In this document: piece after piece, positions 51,907-61,058 of the stretch | Layout: every line of letters starts with the position of its first letter | Numbering within the stretch: the first letter of the stretch is position 1 | NCBI RefSeq assembly: GCF_900142135.1 | Contig: NZ_FQZU01000008.1 | Location: forward strand, 117,001-181,000 | From: Desulfatibacillum alkenivorans DSM 16219 | GTDB lineage: Bacteria > Desulfobacterota > Desulfobacteria > Desulfobacterales > Desulfatibacillaceae | Length of the DNA: 64,000 nt | Direction: 5' to 3' | Made by a program: the position numbers and the translations under genes | The notes under the pieces: model-generated | Told to the model about the DNA's origin: nothing | What the model saw: only the letters and a program-made list of their open reading frames with translations | Database searches by the model: none

Positions 51907-53319
51907 TTACATAAGTTCCAGACAATCCTTGGTAACGCTGTCGTCAAAGGCCACAGGGTAGCAGCCGTCAAAGCAGGCTTTGCAGAACATGGTTTCCGGC
52001 TTCGGCACGTTGGTGGATTCCAGCAGCCCGGGCAGGGAAAGATAGTGCAGGGAATCCAGGCCCAGGTAATCCCTTAATTCATCGATGCTTTTATCCGACG
52101 CCACCAGCTCGCCGCTGGAGGAAAAATCAATGCCGTAATGGCAGGGAAATTTGTGCGGCGGGCAGCTCACCCGCATGTGCACTTCCTTGACGCCCAGGTC
52201 GCGCAGGGCCTTGACCCTGGTTTTGGCGGTCGTGCCGCGGATGATGGAGTCTTCCACGATGATGATCCGCTTGCCTTCCAAAACGCTTTTTACGGGGTTC
52301 AACTTCACCCGCACTCCAAAGTCCCGCATGGTTTGGCTGGGCTGGATAAAGGTTCTGCCCACGTAGTGATTGCGGATCATGGCCATTTCAAAGGGCAGGG
52401 CGGAGTGCTCGGCATAGCCTATGGCCGCGTAGTTGCCCGAGTCCGGAAAAGGCATGACCAGGTCGGCGTCTATATGGGATTCCCGGGCGAGTATCTGCCC
52501 CATGCGTTTGCGCATGGTGTATACGTTATGTCCGTAGATGTTGCTGTCCGGGCGGGCGAAGTAAATGAATTCGAAGATGCAGAAGGATTTTTGTTCGGGC
52601 ACGGGCACGTGGATGCTGCGGATGCCGTCCTTGCTGATGATGACAATTTCGCCGGGATCCAACTGGCGAACGAATTCCGCTTCCACCAGGTCCAGGGCGC
52701 AGGTTTCGGAAGCCAGCACGTAGTTTCCGTTATCCAGTTTGCCAAGGCAAAGAGGCCGGAACCCATTGGGGTCCTTGATGCCGATCATTTCCCCTTTGCT
52801 GGTGAGCAAAACAAAGGAATAAGCGCCCTTGAGCTTTTCCACCGTCTTCAACAAGGAGCCCTCAAAGCCCAGCTTTAGATTTTTCACCAGAAGATGGAGA
52901 AAAATCTCCGTGTCCATGGTGGTTTGAAAAATAGAGCCGGTTTCTTCCAGTTCCTTGCGCAGAATATGGGCGTTCACCAGATTGCCGTTATGAGCCAGGG
53001 CGTACGTCCGCATATTGTGCCGGACTACAAAAGGCTGGGTGTTCACAATATTGGAGCCGCCCGTGGTGGAATACCGAACCTGGCCGATGGCGGTATCTCC
53101 CGGCAGGCTGGCTATGATGTCGTCGTCAAAGATGTCAGGCACCAGCCCCATGGCCTTATGGGCGTGGATGGTTCCATCCTGATAAGAAGCTATTCCAGCG
53201 CTTTCCTGGCCCCTGTGCTGCAGAGCGTACAAGCCGAAATAGGTCAGTTTCGCCGCTTCCGGATGTCCGAAAACTCCAAAAACGCCGCATTCATCCCGGG
53301 GCTTTCCCGATTCAAACAT
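51907..53319 (-). CDS. purF: Amidophosphoribosyltransferase
   Basis: A 470-residue enzyme for the first committed purine step, making phosphoribosylamine from PRPP and glutamine. ATG 53319 gives MFESGKPRDECGVFGVFG: a 10-residue propeptide before the nucleophile Cys11, as in the Bacillus-type enzyme. The phosphoribosyltransferase PRPP loop IIIVEDSIIRGTTAKT is near residue 355. C-terminal FCKACFDGCYP matches the cysteines that bind a [4Fe-4S] cluster in that type. GTG 53325 is an alternative start two codons earlier. It follows carB by about 120 nt in the same direction. Confidence 0.95.
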   Translation of the reverse strand: MFESGKPRDECGVFGVFGHPEAAKLTYFGLYALQHRGQESAGIASYQDGTIHAHKAMGLVPDIFDDDIIASLPGDTAIGQVRYSTTGGSNIVNTQPFVVRHNMRTYALAHNGNLVNAHILRKELEETGSIFQTTMDTEIFLHLLVKNLKLGFEGSLLKTVEKLKGAYSFVLLTSKGEMIGIKDPNGFRPLCLGKLDNGNYVLASETCALDLVEAEFVRQLDPGEIVIISKDGIRSIHVPVPEQKSFCIFEFIYFARPDSNIYGHNVYTMRKRMGQILARESHIDADLVMPFPDSGNYAAIGYAEHSALPFEMAMIRNHYVGRTFIQPSQTMRDFGVRVKLNPVKSVLEGKRIIIVEDSIIRGTTAKTRVKALRDLGVKEVHMRVSCPPHKFPCHYGIDFSSSGELVASDKSIDELRDYLGLDSLHYLSLPGLLESTNVPKPETMFCKACFDGCYPVAFDDSVTKDCLELM

Positions 53320-53448
53320 TATCACCGCTCACTTTCCCAATCCTGGTTCTTCAGGCACGGGTAAACCGGGCGCTGGAGCGTCCGGCTTAAAAATCTGGGG
53401 GGCGGCGTAAAAACGCACGCCGCGACGATCCCCCCGGCAAACAGATAT

Positions 53449-56400
53449 TTATCCTGCGTGGTACTCCTGCAAGCAGCACACACCCAGAGTCTCCTCTTTC
53501 ATGGAGGCGATGCCTTCGCACATGGCCAAGGCGCCCGGCACTGTGGTTGTATAAGGCACTCCGAATCTCAGGGCGGCCCGGCGGATCTTGTATCCGTCCC
53601 TGGTGGAGCGCTCTCCCACGCCGGTGTTTATGATCAGGTGGATTTCCTGATTCTTGATGGCGTCCACTACATGAGGCCGGATTCCCTCGGACACCTTGGA
53701 TATCATCTTGTTTTTCACCCCGTGGGACGTGAGAAACTCAGAAGTCCCCCGGGTGGCTATGATGGTGTAACCCAATTGCTTGAGATTGCGCATGGGCTCC
53801 AGGATCTTTTCCTTGTCCGAGTCCATGACGCTGCAAAAAATCGTGCCTTCCTGGGGAAGGTTCTGGCGTCCGCCCAACTGCGCCTTGGCGAAAGCAGGGC
53901 CGAAGGTCCGATCCACGCCCATGACTTCACCGGTGGATTTCATCTCAGGCCCCAGCAAGGTGTCCACTCCCGGGAACCTGTCAAACGGAAACACCGCTTC
54001 CTTGACCGATACATACTCGGGAATGACCTCGCCGGTAATGCCCAGGTCCGCGAGTTTACGCCCCAGCATGACCTTGGTGGCTACCTTGGCCCAGGGCACG
54101 CCGGTCGCCTTGCTCACAAAGGGCACGGTCCGGGATGCACGGGGGTTGACCTCAATGACGAAAAGTTTTTCGTCCTTGACGGCGTATTGGATGTTCATGA
54201 GCCCGATAACGTTAAGTTCTTTGGCAAGGGCCTGGGTGGCGGAGCGAATGTGATTCTTGATGTTTTCGGAAAGGCTTTTGGGAGGCAGGACGCAAGCGGA
54301 ATCTCCGGAATGGATGCCCGCTTCCTCGATATGCTCCATGATGCCCGCCACAATGGTGGTTTCGCCGTCGCTTACGGCGTCCACGTCCACCTCCACGGCG
54401 TTTTCCAAAAATTTGTCTATCAGGACCGGGTGGCCTTCGCTGGCAACGATGGCTTCCCGGGCGAACTCCTCCAGGGCGGACTGATCGTAGACGATCTTCA
54501 TGGCCCGGCCGCCCAGCACAAAGGAGGGCCTTACAATCACGGGATACCCGATTTCCTCGGCAATGGCCAGGGTTCCGGGAATGTCCATGGCGGTGCCGTT
54601 TTCCGGCTGCACAAGGCCCAGTTTTTTCAGCATGACCTTGAACAATTCCCTGTCTTCGGCCCGGTCGATGCTCTCGGGCTGGGTTCCTATGATGGGCACG
54701 CCGGCCTTGTTAATGGCCGCGGCGATGTTCAAAGGCGTCTGGCCGCCGAACTGGACGATCACGCCCGCAGGCTTTTCCGATTCCGCAATGTGCAACACGT
54801 CCTCCGCGGTCAAAGGCTCGAAATAGAGCTTGTCCGAGGTGTCGTAGTCCGTACTGACCGTCTCGGGGTTGGAGTTGACCATGATGCTTTCCACCCCTTC
54901 CTCGCGCAGGGCGAAGGAAGCGTGCACGCAGCAATAGTCGAATTCAATGCCCTGGCCGATCCGGTTGGGGCCGCCGCCCAGGATCATGACTTTTTTCCGG
55001 TCCGAAATCCTGGCTTCGTCCTCTTCCTCGTAGGTGGAATAATAGTACGGCGTGGCCGCCTCGAATTCCGCGGCGCAGGTGTCCACCAGTTTGTAGACCG
55101 GCCGGACGCCCTGTTCGTTCCGCTTGGCCCGGACGGTTTCCTCATCCGATCCGGTCAGGAAGGCGATCTGCTTGTCGGAAAATCCAAAGCGTTTGGCTTC
55201 CAGCAGCATGTCCTCATCCATATCCAGCCCGGCGCCGGCGATCTTCTTTTCCATCTCCAGGATAGTGGACAAATGATACAAGAACCAAGGATCGATCTTG
55301 GTCAGCTCATAGATTTCCTCCAAAGGCATGCCCGACTCCATGGCGTACCTCAGGTAGAACATCCGCTGGGAGTTGGGCGACGCCAGCCTCTTCCGCATTT
55401 CCTGCGGGTCGGGAAATACTCCGTTGCAATAGGGATCCTTGCCGTCCGCGCCAAATCCGCAACGCCCGATTTCCAGGCTCCGCAGGCCCTTTTGCAGGGC
55501 TTCGGTAAAGGTCCGGCCGATGGCCATGGTCTCGCCCACGGACTTCATGGAAGTGGTGAGCAGATCCTCGGTTTCCGGGAATTTTTCAAAGGTCCACCTG
55601 GGAATTTTAACCACGCAGTAGTCCAGGGTGGGCTCGAAAGAAGCCTTGGTTTCCTTGGTGATGTCGTTGGGAATTTCGTCCAGGGTGTATCCCACAGCCA
55701 GCTTGGCCGCAATCTTTGCAATGGGAAAGCCCGTGGCTTTGGATGCCAGGGCGCTGGACCGGGACACCCGGGGGTTCATCTCGATGACGATCATGTCCCC
55801 GTTTTCCGGGTTGATGGCGAACTGGACATTGGAGCCGCCCGTATCCACGCCGATCTCCCGCATGACGTCCAGAGTGGCGTCCCGCATGATCTGGTATTGC
55901 TTGTCCGTCAGGGTCTGGGCCGGGGCCACGGTAATGGAATCCCCGGTGTGCACCCCCATGGGGTCCATGTTTTCGATGCTGCAGATAATGACCACGTTGT
56001 CGGCCTTATCCCGCATGACCTCCAGTTCGAATTCCTTCCAACCCAGCACGGATTGCTCCAGCATGACCTGATGGATCAGGCTGGCGTCCAGGCCGCTCTT
56101 TACAAAGACGTCCAGGTCTTCCACGTTGTAGGCGATGCCGCCGCCCGTGCCGCCCAAGGTGTAGCTGGGACGGATGATGATGGGGAAACCGATGTCCTTG
56201 GCCGCCTTCCGGGCTTCTTCCAAAGTATGGACGATTTCGCTCTGGGGAACGCTCAGGCCGATGTTTTCCATGGCCGCGCGAAAAAGCTCCCGGTCCTCCG
56301 CCTTTTCAATCACTTCCACCCGGGCGCCGATCATCTCCACGCCGTACTTTTCCAGCACGCCTCTTTTGGCGACCTCAATGGCCGTGTTCAGGCCGGTCTG

Positions 56401-56676
56401 GCCGCCCAGAGTGGGCAGCAAGGCGTCGGGACGCTCCTTGGCGATGATTTTCTCCACAGCGTCGGGAGTCACGGGCTCCACGTAGGTGCGATCCGCGGTT
56501 TCCGGGTCGGTCATGATGGTGGCGGGATTGGAGTTCACCAGGACGACTTCGTAGCCCTCTTCCTTCAGGGCCTTGCACGCCTGGGTTCCCGAGTAGTCGA
56601 ACTCGCAGGCCTGACCTATGATAATGGGGCCTGCGCCAATGATAAGAATCTTTTTAATATCGGTTCTCTTGGGCAT
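53449..56676 (-). CDS. carB: Carbamoyl-phosphate synthase large subunit
   Basis: A 1075-residue full-length CarB with two homologous ATP-grasp halves (first about 1-400, carboxyphosphate; second about 550-935, carbamate kinase) and a C-terminal MGS-like allosteric domain (about 940-1075). Marks: [25 protein letters not shown] at the N-terminus, [16 protein letters not shown] near 170, [22 protein letters not shown] near 570, [16 protein letters not shown] near 720. It makes carbamoyl phosphate for pyrimidines and arginine with CarA. Its ATG overlaps the carA stop by one base (TAATG). Confidence 0.97.
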   Translation of the reverse strand: MPKRTDIKKILIIGAGPIIIGQACEFDYSGTQACKALKEEGYEVVLVNSNPATIMTDPETADRTYVEPVTPDAVEKIIAKERPDALLPTLGGQTGLNTAIEVAKRGVLEKYGVEMIGARVEVIEKAEDRELFRAAMENIGLSVPQSEIVHTLEEARKAAKDIGFPIIIRPSYTLGGTGGGIAYNVEDLDVFVKSGLDASLIHQVMLEQSVLGWKEFELEVMRDKADNVVIICSIENMDPMGVHTGDSITVAPAQTLTDKQYQIMRDATLDVMREIGVDTGGSNVQFAINPENGDMIVIEMNPRVSRSSALASKATGFPIAKIAAKLAVGYTLDEIPNDITKETKASFEPTLDYCVVKIPRWTFEKFPETEDLLTTSMKSVGETMAIGRTFTEALQKGLRSLEIGRCGFGADGKDPYCNGVFPDPQEMRKRLASPNSQRMFYLRYAMESGMPLEEIYELTKIDPWFLYHLSTILEMEKKIAGAGLDMDEDMLLEAKRFGFSDKQIAFLTGSDEETVRAKRNEQGVRPVYKLVDTCAAEFEAATPYYYSTYEEEDEARISDRKKVMILGGGPNRIGQGIEFDYCCVHASFALREEGVESIMVNSNPETVSTDYDTSDKLYFEPLTAEDVLHIAESEKPAGVIVQFGGQTPLNIAAAINKAGVPIIGTQPESIDRAEDRELFKVMLKKLGLVQPENGTAMDIPGTLAIAEEIGYPVIVRPSFVLGGRAMKIVYDQSALEEFAREAIVASEGHPVLIDKFLENAVEVDVDAVSDGETTIVAGIMEHIEEAGIHSGDSACVLPPKSLSENIKNHIRSATQALAKELNVIGLMNIQYAVKDEKLFVIEVNPRASRTVPFVSKATGVPWAKVATKVMLGRKLADLGITGEVIPEYVSVKEAVFPFDRFPGVDTLLGPEMKSTGEVMGVDRTFGPAFAKAQLGGRQNLPQEGTIFCSVMDSDKEKILEPMRNLKQLGYTIIATRGTSEFLTSHGVKNKMISKVSEGIRPHVVDAIKNQEIHLIINTGVGERSTRDGYKIRRAALRFGVPYTTTVPGALAMCEGIASMKEETLGVCCLQEYHAG

Positions 56677-57806
56677 TATTTCATTAACCCCACAAATTCC
56701 TTAAACAAGTAATGGGCGTCATGAGGGCCGGGCGAGGCCTCGGGATGGTACTGCACGGAAAAAACAGGCAGCTTGTTATGCCGGATGCCTTCCACCGTGT
56801 TGTCATTGAGATTGATGTGCGTCACCGTAGCCTCCCCCTTGGGCAGGGAGTCGAAATCCACGGAAAAGCCGTGATTCTGGCTGGTGATCTCAATGGCGCC
56901 CGTCGGCAAGTACTTCACCGGCTGGTTGATGCCCCTGTGTCCGAATTTCATCTTATATGTCTTGCCGCCGAGAGCCAGACCAAGCAACTGGTTGCCCAGG
57001 CATATGCCGAACAATGGCTTGTAGCCGATCAACGGCTGGATGTTCTTGACCGCATACTTAAGCGGCTCCGGGTCGCCCGGGCCGTTGCTTAAAAACACGC
57101 CGTCCGGGTTCATGGCCTTGACTTCATCCGCCGTGGTGGAGGCCGGAACCACAAACACCTCGCAGCCCAGGCCTTCCAGACAGCGCAGGATGTTGTATTT
57201 GATGCCGTAGTCAAAGGCGACCACGCAATGCTTGTCCCCGCGATGACGCCAGATTTCCGGCTGCTGCCATTCGTTTTCCATGACCGCTTCCACCCTGCCG
57301 TCAACCCATCTGTAGGGCTTGTCCGTGGTTACGCCGGTCACCAGATCCGATCCCGCCATGGACGGAATGGCCCGGGCCTTGGCCGCCAAAGACTCGGGAT
57401 CCAGGTCCTGGGTGGAGATCATGGCGCGCATGGCGCCTTTGCTGCGTATATGCCGGGTGAGCGCCCGGGTGTCGAAATCATGCACGCCCAGAACCCCCTG
57501 GCTTTGCAAATAATCGGCCAGGCTTCGGAGCGAAGTGAAATTGCTGGGATATGGCTGGTATTGCCGGAGAAGAAACGCGGCAACCTGGATGCGGTCTGAC
57601 TCCACATCCTCGTCATTGATTCCATAGTTGCCAATCAAGGGGTAGGTCATGGTCACCATCTGCCCCCGGTAGGAGGGGTCGGTAAGCACCTCCTGGTAAC
57701 CGCTCATGCCCGTGTTAAACACCACCTCGCCCTGAGCTTCCCCGGGGCCGGTGAATGAGCGGCACTTGAACGTCCGGCCATCTTCTAAAGCCAGCAAGGC
57801 TTTCAT
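56676..57806 (-). CDS. carA: Carbamoyl-phosphate synthase small subunit
   Basis: A 376-residue glutaminase subunit that feeds ammonia to CarB. The N-terminal CPSase domain has [20 protein letters not shown] near residue 30. The class I glutamine amidotransferase domain has the nucleophile Cys in [16 protein letters not shown] near 265 and the His/Glu pair in [12 protein letters not shown] near 350. First gene of the leftward carA-carB series; the promoter should lie in the 57807-58227 spacer. Confidence 0.97.
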   Translation of the reverse strand: MKALLALEDGRTFKCRSFTGPGEAQGEVVFNTGMSGYQEVLTDPSYRGQMVTMTYPLIGNYGINDEDVESDRIQVAAFLLRQYQPYPSNFTSLRSLADYLQSQGVLGVHDFDTRALTRHIRSKGAMRAMISTQDLDPESLAAKARAIPSMAGSDLVTGVTTDKPYRWVDGRVEAVMENEWQQPEIWRHRGDKHCVVAFDYGIKYNILRCLEGLGCEVFVVPASTTADEVKAMNPDGVFLSNGPGDPEPLKYAVKNIQPLIGYKPLFGICLGNQLLGLALGGKTYKMKFGHRGINQPVKYLPTGAIEITSQNHGFSVDFDSLPKGEATVTHINLNDNTVEGIRHNKLPVFSVQYHPEASPGPHDAHYLFKEFVGLMK

Positions 57807-58227
57807 GTGTGATCCTCGTTGCTCAATTCATTGCGAATGATCGCAATTTACAATCCATTAGTATTACTTAACATTTTCCTGACGCGGATAAAGCGTCGGA
57901 TTCCGCATATCATACCCACGGTTTTTATCAACCTGTTTTTCCCTGTTTTCAGGGGGGAGAGTCCGGTTGCATCCGCTTCGCCCTTTTTACGGAAAAATGC
58001 AACAGACGCATTTTGATATTCAAATATCATACCATATATAAGGCGGCCGGTCTCACCATTTCTAAAATGCGCATTCAAGCCCCCTTCGTCCAGAAAAATT
58101 CGTTTAAATCCCGGCCTGCCTTGCGGACTTTATTCCTTTGACTTAACTTATGAAAAATTCAACAAAGGGATTGAACGGGGTAAAAATAAAAACGGTCGGA
58201 CAGTTAGGTTCACAAGGAGACGCTTTC
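57807..58227. other. Divergent regulatory region between carA and the L,D-transpeptidase
   Basis: About 420 nt, AT-richer than its neighbours, with no supported gene. It must contain promoters for leftward carAB and rightward ldtD. Visible structures are an inverted repeat GATATT-CA-AATATC (58015-58028) beside the AT-rich ATACCATATATAAGG, and small stems GACGC/GCGTC (about 57880-57896) and CCCTG/CAGGG (about 57940-57955). No ArgR or PyrR attenuator was recognised with confidence. Confidence 0.45.
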
Positions 58228-59919
58228 ATGAAATCCGGAGTCCAAGAACGCCTCGCGTTTTTTGCCGCTATATTAATCATTGCCTGGCTGTGGTTATGTT
58301 GTTTTTCCTCGTCCCCCATGGCGGCGGATATATCTGAAAACGTCCGTGAGAGAATCCGGCAGCGCATGGAATATACCGGAGGAAACGCCGTAACGGCCGC
58401 AGCCGAGACCATCTATTCTTCGGTGGCGCTCCCCCGTTTCTATGAGCAGCGGGGGTACAGCCCCGCATGGCTGGAGTCCGGCGCTCCTTCCTCCAACTGC
58501 CAGGCGCTTGTGAGGGCGGTTGGAACGGCCGGGGATCATGGCTTGAACCCCTCCGAATATCATGTGGAAAAGATAGCAGGCCTTCTCACTGAAGTCGAGG
58601 CAAACCAGAGAGCTAAAAAACCCCTGAACCCGGGAAGGCTTGCAGACCTGGAATTCCTGCTTTCCGACGCTTTTCTCATATATGGCGCCCATCTTCTGGG
58701 CGGCAAGGTCAACCCGGAAACTATAGAGCCCGACTGGACGGCGGGAAAGCGGGAGGCTGATTTGGCGGCATTGCTCGCAGAGGCCCTTATAACCAATGAT
58801 GTGGAAAAGGCTCTGAACTCCCTGGCTCCCCAGGATGCCGCCTACAGATCCATGCAGGGCGTATTAAAGCAGCTTCAAGCCGCGGCGCCGCGGCCTTCCG
58901 CGCCGCTGGTGCAGGCTGCGCCGTCTTTTAAACTTGGATTCCGCGGCCCTCAAACAGCCGCCCTGCGCGCCAGGCTGGAAGCGGCCGGTTATTTAAGCCA
59001 GGATTCCGAACAGGATAAAGAGGTTTTCAATGAAAGCCTGGAAGCGGCATTGAAGAAATTCCAGGCAAGTTGGGGCTTGGAGGCTGACGGAGTATGCGGC
59101 CCTGCCACCCTGAATGCTGTGAACCGGAGTGAAAAGGATAACATAGCCGCCATCAGGGCGAATCTTGAACGTTGGCGCTGGATGCCGCAGAATTTGGGAG
59201 ACCGCCATATTCTTGTCAACATTGCGGACTTCCATCTTGCCGTGGTGGAAAACGGAGAAGAATTGCTGGCAATGAAGGCCATTGTGGGCAAACTCTATCG
59301 TAAAACCCCGGTTTTCAGCGGCCGTATGACCTATCTGGTCATATCCCCTTATTGGGACGTACCTCCTTCCATAGCCCGCAAGGATAAATTGCCTTTGATG
59401 CAAAAGGATCCCAATTACCTTACGGCAAACAATTTCGTGGTGTACCAGGGCTGGGGCGCCGACTCCCGGGAGGTCGACCCCGCCTCGGTGGACTGGAAAA
59501 CGCTTGGACCCGATAATTTCCCATACAGGCTGCGTCAGCAGCCTGGGCCGGGAAATGCTCTGGGAAGAATCAAATTCATGTTTCCCAACAAACACAATGT
59601 ATATATTCACGACACTCCTTCTCATGACCTGTTTGCCAAGAGTCAAAGAAATTTCAGCTCCGGATGCATTCGAATCCAGGACCCCATAGGCCTGGCGGAA
59701 TACCTTTTAAGAGACGTCCCAGGATGGAGCAGGGCGGCCATCGAGGAGGCCGTGGAAAGGAGGGCTGAAAAGACAGTGACCCTTTCCCGTCCGATTCCGG
59801 TGCATGTTATGTATTTCACGGTCTTTGGCGACAATCAGGGACTGGTGCATTTTCGCAACGATATCTATGAGCGGGACGCCCGCCTTTTGGAAGCGCTGGA
59901 TAGCAATGCTCAACAATAA
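58228..59919 (+). CDS. L,D-transpeptidase, LdtD/YcbB-like
   Basis: A 563-residue periplasmic enzyme with an N-terminal membrane/signal segment (about 10-32, LAFFAAILIIAWLWLCCF). A scaffold domain (about 60-230), a peptidoglycan-binding repeat (about 235-305; LGFRGPQTAALRARLEAAGY, QASWGLEADGVCGPATLNAVN) and the YkuD catalytic domain (about 325-500) follow. The active site is HDTPSHDLF...FSSGCIRI, with the catalytic Cys in SGC. It forms 3-3 crosslinks in peptidoglycan. ATG 58228 has AAGGAG upstream; the frame is open to 58150. The next gene is a MepK-like hydrolase, the same pairing as ycbB-ycbK. Confidence 0.9.
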   Translation: MKSGVQERLAFFAAILIIAWLWLCCFSSSPMAADISENVRERIRQRMEYTGGNAVTAAAETIYSSVALPRFYEQRGYSPAWLESGAPSSNCQALVRAVGTAGDHGLNPSEYHVEKIAGLLTEVEANQRAKKPLNPGRLADLEFLLSDAFLIYGAHLLGGKVNPETIEPDWTAGKREADLAALLAEALITNDVEKALNSLAPQDAAYRSMQGVLKQLQAAAPRPSAPLVQAAPSFKLGFRGPQTAALRARLEAAGYLSQDSEQDKEVFNESLEAALKKFQASWGLEADGVCGPATLNAVNRSEKDNIAAIRANLERWRWMPQNLGDRHILVNIADFHLAVVENGEELLAMKAIVGKLYRKTPVFSGRMTYLVISPYWDVPPSIARKDKLPLMQKDPNYLTANNFVVYQGWGADSREVDPASVDWKTLGPDNFPYRLRQQPGPGNALGRIKFMFPNKHNVYIHDTPSHDLFAKSQRNFSSGCIRIQDPIGLAEYLLRDVPGWSRAAIEEAVERRAEKTVTLSRPIPVHVMYFTVFGDNQGLVHFRNDIYERDARLLEALDSNAQQ

Positions 59920-59945
59920 TGCCTGTCCCCCCCCTGTTTGGAGCG

Positions 59946-60905
59946 ATGATGAATATGAAGGTTTTGGCCGCCATTTTATGTCTTGGCGTCCTGATAGGCG
60001 CCGCAGGAACCTGTTTCGCCGGATTCGACCCGCAAAAGGCCGGCTTTTCCATCCTGTTCCGGGACGAAATCCTGCCCTACAAAGTCATGGGCGTTTTCGC
60101 CATGCCCGGCCAGGTTTTGGAGTTCCGGGAAACAAAAGCAAAAGCAATTACCTGTGAAAGCCTCTCTGGCCAAGGCCGTTTTGAAAAAAAGGCGGAGCCT
60201 CATTGGGCCTTTCATTGCCCCTCTTCACCGGGATTGTATGCGCTTCTCATAAAAAGAAATGACTCCGAAACGCGGATGACGCTCAATCTCTTCGTCATGA
60301 CGCCGTTCTCGTCCGTAAACAATGGAAGCCTGAACGGATACCGGATAGGCCAGTATCCAAAGGTGGACAAGAAAAAACTGCCCATCTACAAGTGGCCGGC
60401 GGGCTTCGTGGAGGTCACGGAGGATAACCGGCGCACCCTGGTTTCGCCTCATTTCCGCCTGGAGCAGTTTCTCTGCAAGCAGGAAGGCGGCTACCCCAAA
60501 TACCTCGTCCTTCGCGGTCTTCTTCTGCTCAAACTGGAAGCTATTCTGGAAGAAGTCAACAAACAGGGAATCGCAGCAAACAGTTTTCATGTTATGAGCG
60601 GCTACAGAACGCCTTATTACAACGAAGCCATAGGCAACGTGAAATACAGCAGACACCTATGGGGCGGGGCTGCGGACATTTTCATCGACGAAAATCCCGC
60701 CGACGGCATGATGGACGACCTCAACGGCGATGGAAAGATAAACTATAGGGACTCCAGGGTGCTTTACGAAATCGTCGATAAACTCTACGGCAAAAAATGG
60801 TACGAACGCTTTGTGGGAGGCCTGGGGAACTATAAAAAAACGTCTCAACACGGGCCTTTTGTGCACGTGGACGTCCGCGGATTCCGGGCCAGGTGGGGCG
60901 ACTAA
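59946..60905 (+). CDS. DUF882/M15-type peptidase, MepK/YcbK-like, with EF-hand-like loop
   Basis: A 319-residue secreted metallopeptidase-like protein. Signal peptide ends near GTCFAGF (about residue 28). An N-terminal all-beta part (about 30-130) precedes the M15/DUF882 domain (about 165-319), whose zinc ligands fit HLWGGAADIFID (His, Asp) and GPFVHVDVRG (His). MepK-type enzymes cut 3-3 crosslinks made by L,D-transpeptidases. A calcium-loop motif DLNGDGKINYRD is inserted at about residues 257-268 between ligand segments. GGAG lies 3-6 nt before ATG 59946/59949. Two starts are possible, one codon apart. Confidence 0.85.
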   Translation: MMNMKVLAAILCLGVLIGAAGTCFAGFDPQKAGFSILFRDEILPYKVMGVFAMPGQVLEFRETKAKAITCESLSGQGRFEKKAEPHWAFHCPSSPGLYALLIKRNDSETRMTLNLFVMTPFSSVNNGSLNGYRIGQYPKVDKKKLPIYKWPAGFVEVTEDNRRTLVSPHFRLEQFLCKQEGGYPKYLVLRGLLLLKLEAILEEVNKQGIAANSFHVMSGYRTPYYNEAIGNVKYSRHLWGGAADIFIDENPADGMMDDLNGDGKINYRDSRVLYEIVDKLYGKKWYERFVGGLGNYKKTSQHGPFVHVDVRGFRARWGD

Positions 60906-61058
60906 AGACCGAAGCATCCAATTAGGGCTTCTGATTTGCCAGCCTGCATTTGGCCTGAACGGCATCCCGCTTGTTATTTGCAGCCGCCTGTGCCATAATG
61001 AATATAAACATCGTTTTTTATAATTTTATCCGCTCCGCTTGCCTTGGCCTTGATAAAA

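Noticed and set aside
53458-56712. Forward frame of 1084 codons opposite carB
   Set aside because: carB is full length with all family motifs; the antisense frame exists because of GC-biased third positions.
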